DNA of 64,000 nucleotides from JBBATK01 sp039810585 (lineage in GTDB: Bacteria; Bacteroidota; Ignavibacteria; Kapaibacteriales; NICIL-2): positions 37,207 through 101,206 of the forward strand of contig JBDHXF010000005.1 of assembly GCA_039810585.1 (NCBI GenBank), given 5' to 3'. A program made the translations under genes and the position numbers. Numbering within the stretch: position 1 is the first letter of the stretch; each line of letters begins with the position of its first letter. Positions 18,325-25,199 of the stretch are shown here, piece by piece. Under the pieces are notes generated by a model, which did no database searches, was not told where the DNA came from, and saw only the letters and a program-made list of their open reading frames with translations.

Positions 18325-18891
18325 ATGAATTCTATAGCGCAGTCTCTCAGCTTTGCCGTCCTCCTTCTCCTTCCTATCAAAGGCTGCGAGTTCTTTCAAA
18401 AGGAAGCCTCTAACACGGTTGAAATTCCGTTGGTTCTCGAGCAGAGTTTACACTCGTGCAGTATGCCCTGCGAGCTGACAAGTCCCGTGGATCTCAACAC
18501 CGAAGCCGGATACCCCGAGTTAAAGGCTCATGCCGCGAGCGTGGCGCTATCGGAGGTGCATCTGCAGCTCAGACATTATTCCGGAATTCCGCGCGCAGAT
18601 GCTGTGCTGTTTAGTGTCATCAGTCTGAAGTTGCGTTTTGACCCGAGCTATGGTGACAGTACCACCTACCGCATTGGCGAGTTTGACAACGTCTACGCCT
18701 CGGATCTGCTCGAAAAAGAGAAAGGGATTACGATTGTGAATCCGGCACTGACCGCTGCACTTCACAAGCTACCCGAGAGACCTCGCTTTACGGTGCTGAC
18801 TCAGTACGCTACGGTGGGTAATTGCGCCATCAGTGCGCTTGATGCCTCAGTGCGGATGTCTTTCGTGTTGAATTCTACGCACGACTATTAA
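18325..18891 (+). CDS. Putative small lipoprotein of unknown function
   Basis: This 188-residue protein starts with a hydrophobic segment (SLSFAVLLLLPIKGC). The cysteine at residue 21 could be a lipidation site, although Lys at -2 is unusual for a lipobox. The rest is a soluble, beta-rich-looking domain with additional cysteines (CSMPC around 45-49, and one near 166). I do not recognise a family. The ATG has a good CAGGAG Shine-Dalgarno 8 bases upstream, supporting translation. It stands alone between the adenylate cyclase gene and the convergent paaA. Confidence 0.55.
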   Translation: MNSIAQSLSFAVLLLLPIKGCEFFQKEASNTVEIPLVLEQSLHSCSMPCELTSPVDLNTEAGYPELKAHAASVALSEVHLQLRHYSGIPRADAVLFSVISLKLRFDPSYGDSTTYRIGEFDNVYASDLLEKEKGITIVNPALTAALHKLPERPRFTVLTQYATVGNCAISALDASVRMSFVLNSTHDY

Positions 18892-19002
18892 GGTCGTGCA
18901 GCTCAACGCTGCGCAGCAGCCTACGTATAAAAATGAACGGTGAGAAAAACAGACGATCGTCTGCTTGCGGGGTAAACAGCTGCCTCGTTGAGTGTGGCAG
19001 AT

Positions 19003-19035
19003 AAAAAAAGGGTCCGGTCGTCGAAACGCCGGACC
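19003..19035 (-). terminator. Rho-independent terminator of paaA
   Basis: On the minus strand GGTCCGG and CCGGACC (plus-strand 19011-19017 and 19029-19035) form a stem followed by CTTTTTTT, 25 bases after the paaA stop. A loop-free palindrome CAGACGATCGTCTG (18950-18963) lies just beyond. Confidence 0.85.
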
Positions 19036-19060
19036 TACGTAATCACTACCGTCATAAAAT

Positions 19061-20047
19061 TTACGACAGAGGCGTTACAAAAGCATGTTCGGGATGGAAA
19101 AGTGCCTTGCGTACCCAAGCTCCGCTTTCTTCAACCCACCGGCGAACGGACAAGCGTTCGGCGTTACAGGGACCGTCGCCATTAATCACGCGGAAAAACT
19201 CATCCCAATCCGGATCGCCGTAGATCCATTTTCCGGTAGCCTCATCCTTGCGCAGCTCGGGATCGGGAACGGTAAGACCGAGTTCCCAGATCTTCGGAAC
19301 ATAGGTCTCAAAAAATTGCTGACGCATATCGTCGTTCGAGGCCATCTTCACTTTCCAGCGCATGAGCGTTTTGGTGTGCTCGGACATCTTGTCCGGTGGA
19401 CCAAAGAAGTGCATCAGGGGACGCCACCAGCGGTGCAATGCTTCCTGCACCATCTGACGCTGCGTCGCGGTACCGGTAGCTAAGGTCACCACCGAGTCGT
19501 AGCCATACTTCAAGTGAAAGGACTCTTCCGTGCAGATGCGATCCAGAGCACGACAGTATGGTCCGTATGAGCCCTTGGCATTGATCACTTGATTGATGAT
19601 GGCTGCAGCATCAACAAGCCAGGCAATAACGGCAGTATCTGCCCACGTAACAGCTGGGTAGTTGAAGATGTTCGAGTACTTGGATTTTCCGCTGAGCAAA
19701 TCGTTGAGCATGGCCTCGCGACTCTTGCCCAGAGTCTCAGCAGCAGAATAGAGTAAGTGGCCGTGACCAATCTCATCCTGAACTTTGGCGATTAAAGCCA
19801 TACGTCGACGAAAGCCCGGCGCTCGGGTAATCCATGTTCCTTCGGGAAGCGCGCCGACTATTTCAGAGTGGGCGTGCTGCTCGATCATGCGCAGACATTG
19901 CCGACGGTATTCGCGCGGCATCCAATCGCCCGGTTCGATTTTCTCGCCACGATCAATTTTTGCTTCAAATTCCGCCAGCAAGACCGGATCTTCTTCGTAG
20001 CGATCTTTAGCGGATGGGGCGTCTACTATGCTGACATTTCCGTACAT
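19061..20047 (-). CDS. paaA: Phenylacetyl-CoA epoxidase subunit A (PaaA-like diiron oxygenase)
   Basis: The 328-residue protein matches the catalytic alpha subunit of 1,2-phenylacetyl-CoA epoxidase, which epoxidises phenylacetyl-CoA in aerobic aromatic degradation. Carboxylate-bridged diiron ligands are visible: EQHAHSEI near 56-63, KVQDEIGH with E92 and H95, and TEESFHLKYG with E175 and H178. The length and the end of the protein look complete. The partner subunits paaBCDE and the downstream paa genes are absent from this window; the neighbours are unrelated and a terminator follows immediately. It is therefore either an orphan whose partners lie elsewhere or a paralogue with a separate role. 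Confidence 0.88.
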   Translation of the reverse strand: MYGNVSIVDAPSAKDRYEEDPVLLAEFEAKIDRGEKIEPGDWMPREYRRQCLRMIEQHAHSEIVGALPEGTWITRAPGFRRRMALIAKVQDEIGHGHLLYSAAETLGKSREAMLNDLLSGKSKYSNIFNYPAVTWADTAVIAWLVDAAAIINQVINAKGSYGPYCRALDRICTEESFHLKYGYDSVVTLATGTATQRQMVQEALHRWWRPLMHFFGPPDKMSEHTKTLMRWKVKMASNDDMRQQFFETYVPKIWELGLTVPDPELRKDEATGKWIYGDPDWDEFFRVINGDGPCNAERLSVRRWVEESGAWVRKALFHPEHAFVTPLS

Positions 20048-20165
20048 GGAGGTGTCCTTCGTAAAATTTCAGTTCTCAGTGCCGTTCCGAGAGTGTCGGA
20101 CAAACTTAGCGAAAATCGAGCTGTCAGCACGCCGGCAAGACGGAAGCATCGATCACACTGGCGAG

Positions 20166-21212
20166 CTACTCAACCCAATCGCAAATGAACACGTTGGTGT
20201 CGCCGGGTTTAGTATCATGACGATTGGAGCAGAAAATCAAGTGTTTACCGTCGCGTGTAAACATCGGAAAGCCGTCAAATTGCTCATAATAGGTCACTCT
20301 TTCCAGTCCGGTGCCGTCCGTATTCACCATCCACAAGTCAAAATTCCGTCCCTTCGGATCCGCCATATTCGACGCAAAAATGATGCGCTTGCCGTCGGGA
20401 AAGAAGAAGGGGGCAAAGTTTGCTTTGCCGTTATGAGTGACCTGTATTACGTTCTTTCCGTCGGCATCCATCACCATGATTTCCAGGCTGGTCGGTCTGA
20501 TGAGGTTTTGCTTGAGCAAGTTCACATAATCGGCAGAATCCTTGCCTGTTGGTCGTGACGCGCGAAAGACAATCTTTTTACCATCCAGACTATAAAATGC
20601 TCCCCCGTCATAGCCCAGAGTATTTGTCAATCGCTTTACGTGCTTGCCGTTCAAATCGCAGGAGTACAGATCGATATCGCCATCTCTGGTAGAGGTAAAC
20701 ACAATTCGATCGCCCTTCGGGCTCACAGTCGCTTCGGCATCATACCCCTTTGAGGAAATAATCTTATGCAGATTCGATCCGTCGATCTTTGAACGATAGA
20801 TATCGTAATCTGCATAGAGTGCCCAGGTGTAACCATGGCTCATATCCGGCTTTTGCGGACACGCTGCAGATGCTGCGTGGGTACTTGCATAAATAATTTC
20901 GCCGTTCGGCAAATAATACGAGCAGGTCGTACGACCCTTTCCGGTGCTCACCAGTGTTTTATTCGAACCGTCCAGATTCATGGTATAAATCTGATCACAC
21001 TTGTCATCGCCATCATGCGCTTGATAAATCAACTTCTTATCATCGAATGACAAGTAAGCTTCCGCGTTCTCGCCGCTAAAGGTCAGTTGTCGAATGTTGG
21101 TTAAATGTTTTTCCCGTGGATCACGAAGCGAATCCGGGATCGTCTGCGCGCGAAGCGGCAGCAATACGGAGCCAAAACTTAGGAGGACAAAAAGGGTGGT
21201 GGAACGCAACAT
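20166..21212 (-). CDS. Exported beta-propeller protein with WD40-like (PD40/TolB-type) repeats
   Basis: This 348-residue protein has a signal peptide (FVLLSFGSVLLPLRAQ). About six PD40 blades follow, recognisable by repeats of the type SPKGDRIVFTSTRDGDIDLY, SLDGKKIVFRASR, FPDGKRIIFASN and TRDGKHLIFCSNR. Such propellers resemble TolB and the N-terminal domain of DPP-type peptidases, but no peptidase domain is attached. It is probably a periplasmic or surface binding protein with unknown ligand. The start at 21212 was chosen because it directly precedes the signal peptide and follows AAGGTACTCC; an upstream in-frame ATG would overlap the divergent marR gene. Confidence 0.8.
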   Translation of the reverse strand: MLRSTTLFVLLSFGSVLLPLRAQTIPDSLRDPREKHLTNIRQLTFSGENAEAYLSFDDKKLIYQAHDGDDKCDQIYTMNLDGSNKTLVSTGKGRTTCSYYLPNGEIIYASTHAASAACPQKPDMSHGYTWALYADYDIYRSKIDGSNLHKIISSKGYDAEATVSPKGDRIVFTSTRDGDIDLYSCDLNGKHVKRLTNTLGYDGGAFYSLDGKKIVFRASRPTGKDSADYVNLLKQNLIRPTSLEIMVMDADGKNVIQVTHNGKANFAPFFFPDGKRIIFASNMADPKGRNFDLWMVNTDGTGLERVTYYEQFDGFPMFTRDGKHLIFCSNRHDTKPGDTNVFICDWVE

Positions 21213-21298
21213 GGAGTACCTTGTTATATGAAAAGCATTCGTTAGCTTGGTGCGCTGCAAAAATACGTGTTTAAACGACGATAAGTGGAAAGGTTCGT

Positions 21299-21814
21299 AT
21301 GGGTCAGGCATTACAACACCACGTGGCACAAGAGCATTTTCGGAGTCCGGTGCTCGAGGCGATCATGAACATTTCCGTTGCCGCCAGTTCCATTCGAGCA
21401 AATGTTGAGGAAGCGTGTACCCCTCTAGGGCTCACCGCAGCACAATATCACATCTTACGAATCCTCACGCAGCAGCCACTGAGCGGATTGTCCCGCAACG
21501 ATATCGTGCGTAGGCTCATCGAAAAAAGCGTGGATGTTACTCGTTCTATCAACAACCTTGTTAGCGCCGGGTATGTGGTTCGTGAGCCCGATGAGCACGA
21601 TCGCCGTATTGTACTCCATAAAGTGACCCGAGGCGGTATTGAGGCGCTCGCAGGGATAGATACCTCACTTCGCAAACACATGATGCGCATTGCCGACTCG
21701 ATGAGCGAAGAAGAACTGTCGTGTTTGTCACGACTCTGCGAAAAAATTTCGCTTGCGCAATCTGCCGTACCGGCAGAACGACCACCTGTGCGCGATGGTG
21801 AACGACGACACTAG
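21299..21814 (+). CDS. MarR-family transcriptional regulator
   Basis: A winged-helix protein of 171 residues. It shows GLTAAQYHILRIL, the recognition-helix region EKSVDVTRSINNLVSAGYVVREPDEHDRRIVLHKVT (wing with DxRxxx), and a C-terminal dimerisation helix. MarR proteins bind palindromic operators and usually respond to phenolic or oxidising ligands. It is transcribed divergently from the propeller gene across an 86-base gap containing a GTTTAAAC palindrome, which might be its operator. AAAGG precedes the ATG. The target genes are not evident; paaA is 1.2 kb away on the other strand. Confidence 0.88.
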   Translation: MGQALQHHVAQEHFRSPVLEAIMNISVAASSIRANVEEACTPLGLTAAQYHILRILTQQPLSGLSRNDIVRRLIEKSVDVTRSINNLVSAGYVVREPDEHDRRIVLHKVTRGGIEALAGIDTSLRKHMMRIADSMSEEELSCLSRLCEKISLAQSAVPAERPPVRDGERRH

Positions 21815-21838
21815 TCTCGACCGTACCAATTCATACAC

Positions 21839-23059
21839 TTAGAAGTAACTGGCAATTCCCCATTGCAATCCGGTGACAACGCTGAGATTGTTCAACCGAT
21901 CGAACACGCGGTGATACTGATACACGCAGCGCATTGAGGTTGATGCCGTGGGCCGAATAGCAAGAGCCAAGCTCAGGGCGGACTCATCATCGGCAATGGA
22001 TGAACCGTCGGCGAATTGTCCCCAATTGTAATCCACGTATTCTGCGCGGAGCGACACATTGAGCACCATCTCGTTGTAGTCCAACGCTGCAAACCGACAC
22101 AGTGTTTGCGTTAATTCCGCATAACTTCCCCACTGTTTTGCCGCATACACGGATTCCAATCCCTGCGGCAGTTGCAGTGTTATGAGTGCACTTTCGCCCA
22201 TAAATCTTGTGTCGTCCGCTATTTGCCATTGGTAGTCGAGTGCGGCCATGCTAAGACTGCGCTTCGTATCCACGTCAATACCTTCGATGCGAAAGCTGTT
22301 GTACACTCCATGATAGGCAGATAACCCTAGCTCGGCACTACGCTTCCAGCGCAACGCCAATCGTCCGACATAGGCCGGAACTCCATTATTTGATTCTTCA
22401 AACAACTCGTTGTTTTTTGCAGCGCCAATATGAGTGCGACCGTTCTCAATGTCCAGGATGCCATCACCCAAGCCATTGCAGACATAGGCTTCGGCACTCA
22501 AGCGGAATTCAGAACCAAGCGTCTGAACTCCGCTGAGGCCAACACCGGGAAGCGACAGCGTTCCCGGTAATAACTGTGTCGCCACGATGGGACGATCGAT
22601 GAATTCGTACAGAGGGCTGTCGTGATGGGTATTGAAATACCCCAAGGGCGCAAGCAGTACACCGGCACGTAAACGCAGATCGCTTCGCAGTCGGAAATCC
22701 ATCGTTGCACTCTCCAACGAAATTTCTTCCGTACCGTGCTCGAACTCTATCTCCGCCATCATGCTCATTCGTGCACTTATACTTGAATACACAAAGAGGT
22801 TGAAGTGCCGTAGCTCGAAACTCATACCTTCATCCGCTCCGTCATTTCGTATCCACCCCACATTAGCATCGGTGTAACCGCCAAGACTAGTATGCAATCC
22901 CACATCGCTTCCTACAGGTCGTTGCGGGAAAGCCGCCGAGAGTGCCTGCAAGGCACTCGTACTATCCTGGGCCTGCATTGTGCCACAGATAAAAAGGAGA
23001 AGCGCAACCACGTGTTTCGTGAGTCGCCTTTGATGTGACAAATGATACGGTGATTTCAT
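21839..23059 (-). CDS. Outer-membrane beta-barrel (porin-like) protein
   Basis: The mature protein of about 380 residues follows a signal peptide (VVALLLFICGTMQAQ). It consists of alternating amphipathic strands: FELRHFNLFVYSSISARMSMMAEIEFEH, RLRAGVLLAPLGYFN, and a C-terminal strand ending in aromatic YF, as in porins of the phosphate-selective or alginate-type fold. It is the last gene of a three-gene minus-strand unit after the DUF1111 cytochrome and the Rieske protein, which suggests transport of a metal or electron-acceptor-related solute. The start at 23059 is directly before the signal peptide. An alternative ATG at 23113 overlaps the Rieske stop codon (ATGA) and would add 18 residues. 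Confidence 0.75.
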   Translation of the reverse strand: MKSPYHLSHQRRLTKHVVALLLFICGTMQAQDSTSALQALSAAFPQRPVGSDVGLHTSLGGYTDANVGWIRNDGADEGMSFELRHFNLFVYSSISARMSMMAEIEFEHGTEEISLESATMDFRLRSDLRLRAGVLLAPLGYFNTHHDSPLYEFIDRPIVATQLLPGTLSLPGVGLSGVQTLGSEFRLSAEAYVCNGLGDGILDIENGRTHIGAAKNNELFEESNNGVPAYVGRLALRWKRSAELGLSAYHGVYNSFRIEGIDVDTKRSLSMAALDYQWQIADDTRFMGESALITLQLPQGLESVYAAKQWGSYAELTQTLCRFAALDYNEMVLNVSLRAEYVDYNWGQFADGSSIADDESALSLALAIRPTASTSMRCVYQYHRVFDRLNNLSVVTGLQWGIASYF

Positions 23060-23109
23060 AGTTCTGTGCTTGTCCTCTGTTGAGTTCTTATTGCTGAAGA
23101 GTTTGCGGT

Positions 23110-23553
23110 TCATAGTCGGATGTAAATCTGCGTTCCATCGAAGCGCGTCGGGTAGCTGTCGAGATTGCGAGATGCAGGCGGACTGAGCACTTCCCCGCTG
23201 AGCGAGAATTCGGATCCATGGCATGGACACACCAACAGCTGCCCCTCTGCTTGAACTTGACATCCTTTGTGTGTGCAACGCATGAGTAAGGCCCGAAAAG
23301 CAGCTCCGTCTTTCACCACAAGGATGTCCGCCGGCAATGACGCGGTGCGTTCAACTTGAACCATCATCGTATGCTCAAAAGCGCTCAACGGCACTACTAA
23401 CTCCGATTGGACTTGTTGAGCTCGAAGCATGGGAACGCTGCTGCACGATTGCAATCCCAGCGTGGCAACTGCACAACTCCCAACCACTCCCGCTGCGCAG
23501 TAGCGTAAAAACTGCGAGCGACTCATGAGCTCTCGATCGCCGGTGCTTTTCAT
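23110..23553 (-). CDS. Exported Rieske [2Fe-2S] protein
   Basis: The 147-residue protein has an N-terminal hydrophobic helix preceded by SRSQFLRYC, a weak twin-arginine-like motif with only one Arg. A high-potential Rieske fold follows. Cluster ligands are C93 and H95 (CTHKGC) and C109 and H112 (CPCHGSEF). C98 and C111 can form the disulfide typical of bc1/b6f-type Rieske centres. Another cysteine (C37, in ATLGLQSC) could be lipidated. It begins 2 bases after the stop of the DUF1111 gene and its stop overlaps a possible start of the porin gene, so the three are co-translated. No cytochrome b gene is present, so this is not an ordinary bc complex. Confidence 0.88.
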   Translation of the reverse strand: MKSTGDRELMSRSQFLRYCAAGVVGSCAVATLGLQSCSSVPMLRAQQVQSELVVPLSAFEHTMMVQVERTASLPADILVVKDGAAFRALLMRCTHKGCQVQAEGQLLVCPCHGSEFSLSGEVLSPPASRNLDSYPTRFDGTQIYIRL

Positions 23554-23555
23554 GT

Positions 23556-24845
23556 TTACAATGAATCCAAGAAATACAACAGATCGTCCTGCTGCGAAGG
23601 AGGTAGTGCGTCGAAGGCTCCACGACTTCGTGCCGCTTCTCCACCATGATATCGAATCGCCTCGCGAACACTATGTGCGCGTCCATCGTGCAGAAGCAAG
23701 ATTTGTCCGCCGGTCGACACGCCCGCCAAGCCAAGTCCCCACAAGGGGGTGGTTCGCCACTCAGCAGCTTGCGCAGCTGCTTCTGTGTATCCATCGTTAA
23801 GCTCTGAACCCATGTCGTGCAGAAGCAAGTCGGTGTAGGGATGAAACTCTTTGTGGTCCAACGCTTCCACGTCGGAGCTTCCGGTCATCATTGTTGGGGT
23901 GTGGCATGATGCGCAGCCAATCTGGCTAAACAGTGCTTCGCCTCTCAATGTCTGCTCGTCGTTTGCGTGATGTCTGGGAGGAACCTTCAAGGTCTTCACG
24001 TAGTAGGTCAAAGTCTGCACTTCAGCCGCTGAGATCTCCGGATCCGGTGCTGTATCGTAGATCTGTCCGGCTTCCGTCCGTGCCGGCAGATCGTCCGGGT
24101 GAAACTCACTACTCAGTCCCATATCATTAATCAACGCCAGCACTGTTTGATGCAGGAGGCTCACTGCTCCGGCCTTCCGTCCAAATCTTCCCAGCATCTT
24201 CCCATTGCGAAGTACAGACGTGGGTAGTGGTTGCAGAAAATCCGGAGGTGCTACAAACGATGCCACGCCGCTAATGCCATCGCCGTCGGCATCCGACGGA
24301 TCCTCGCGTTTGAGAATATCCGCATCGTCCACCGCCTCTAAATATCCTAAGCCGGTCACGGGTGGTGCCAGGAGTGCTGTGCGAGCAGTCGCACCGGATG
24401 GGATCTGCTCCGGTAAAAATCCCGGCATCGCGCGGTCCTGCAACTGCGGTCCTCCAAAGGCAATCATCGGGTCGAAGCTGCTATCGGTTTGACGACCGAA
24501 ACGAATGAGCATCGTGGAGCTGTGTCCTCTGCCGTCGGCTATGTGACATCCCTCGCATGACTGCGCATTGAACACCGGCCCTACTCCGTCAGCGGCACTA
24601 AATACACGTCCGAACTCTTGATCGGAAATCACGTGCATCCGCAACTGCTCCGGCGTTAAGCCCGAAATGGCGCCGTCTAGCTTCTCGCTGTCGGCAGGTC
24701 CACTTCCAAGCAAGGAATCGCAAGAGGTCAATGCTGCGCCCAGTAGCAGACCACAAAGCACCACGTTTAGAAATCGCAGAGCGCGGTTCTTCCGCTTGCT
24801 CTTTCTCTCTGTCGCATTTCGGGGGCTGTCAAAAGTCTGAGACAC
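23556..24845 (-). CDS. Di-heme cytochrome c-type oxidoreductase, DUF1111 (thiol oxidoreductase-like) lipoprotein
   Basis: A 429-residue protein with a lipoprotein signal (LRFLNVVLCGLLLGAALTSC) and two CxxCH heme c sites: C97-C100-H101 (SCEGCHIADGRGH) and C311-C314-H315 (GCASCHTPTM). The arrangement matches the DUF1111/COG3488 family, related to MauG/cytochrome c peroxidases. In several proteobacteria this family sits with imelysin in iron-regulated loci. The start is GTG at 24845, with AAGGA about 10 bases upstream; no ATG precedes the signal peptide at a better position. It heads a tight operon with the Rieske and porin genes, and its 5' end is overlapped by a palindromic operator (24854-24883). 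Confidence 0.85.
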   Translation of the reverse strand: MSQTFDSPRNATERKSKRKNRALRFLNVVLCGLLLGAALTSCDSLLGSGPADSEKLDGAISGLTPEQLRMHVISDQEFGRVFSAADGVGPVFNAQSCEGCHIADGRGHSSTMLIRFGRQTDSSFDPMIAFGGPQLQDRAMPGFLPEQIPSGATARTALLAPPVTGLGYLEAVDDADILKREDPSDADGDGISGVASFVAPPDFLQPLPTSVLRNGKMLGRFGRKAGAVSLLHQTVLALINDMGLSSEFHPDDLPARTEAGQIYDTAPDPEISAAEVQTLTYYVKTLKVPPRHHANDEQTLRGEALFSQIGCASCHTPTMMTGSSDVEALDHKEFHPYTDLLLHDMGSELNDGYTEAAAQAAEWRTTPLWGLGLAGVSTGGQILLLHDGRAHSVREAIRYHGGEAARSRGAFDALPPSQQDDLLYFLDSL

Positions 24846-24853
24846 AATTAATA

Positions 24854-24883
24854 TCCTTATTTAGACTAGGTCTAAATTAAGGA
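24854..24883 (-). promoter_or_regulatory. Palindromic operator in front of the DUF1111-Rieske-porin operon
   Basis: The inner 17-mer TTTAGACTAGGTCTAAA (24860-24876) is an inverted repeat. Including the outer arms TCCTTA and TAAGGA, symmetry spans about 30 bases. It ends 9 bases before the GTG start and covers the ribosome-binding site, so bound repressor would block transcription or translation. The AT-rich TTTAG...CTAAA layout resembles DtxR/MntR/IdeR-type metal-dependent operators. That family assignment is inference. Confidence 0.6.
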
Positions 24884-25199
24884 ATGAAAGATGACTTTGG
24901 CCGAGTTTTTTTTAGGAGGCGTAAAAAACCGTCAAATACTGACGAATTACGGTAAAAGCTCGGATTGCTAAGCCGAGAGTGATAGACCGACGAGATCAAA
25001 ACATGCGAAGCATGTGAGTAAGAAGAGTCCCCTGCTCGTCAACACATTTCTCTCAAAGTGATTTCAATTCGAGGCGCCTGCGGCGTATCAGCGCGAGACG
25101 CAGACCAAAGTCACGGCACTTGGACACGTGGATTCAGAAACCGAGAGCAGAGCTAAAGGTAAACGTAGGGTTGATCGAAGTGAAGTATAGGTATCCCAC
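24884..25199. other. Intergenic region, no gene seen
   Basis: It contains the upstream part of the DUF1111 operon promoter region, a small hairpin (CTCGGATTGCTAAGCCGAG near 24960-24978) and a dispersed palindrome copy at 25001-25040. No open frame with family resemblance was found. Confidence 0.5.
25001..25040 (-). repeat. Dispersed palindromic repeat, copy 2 (reverse orientation)
   Basis: The hairpin ACATGC-GAA-GCATGT (25001-25015) is followed by GAGTAAGAAGAGTC, the reverse complement of the GACTCTTCTTAC flank of the copies at 14443 and 54681. GACGAG (24990-24995) and CTCGTC (25035-25040) form outer arms. Confidence 0.6.
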
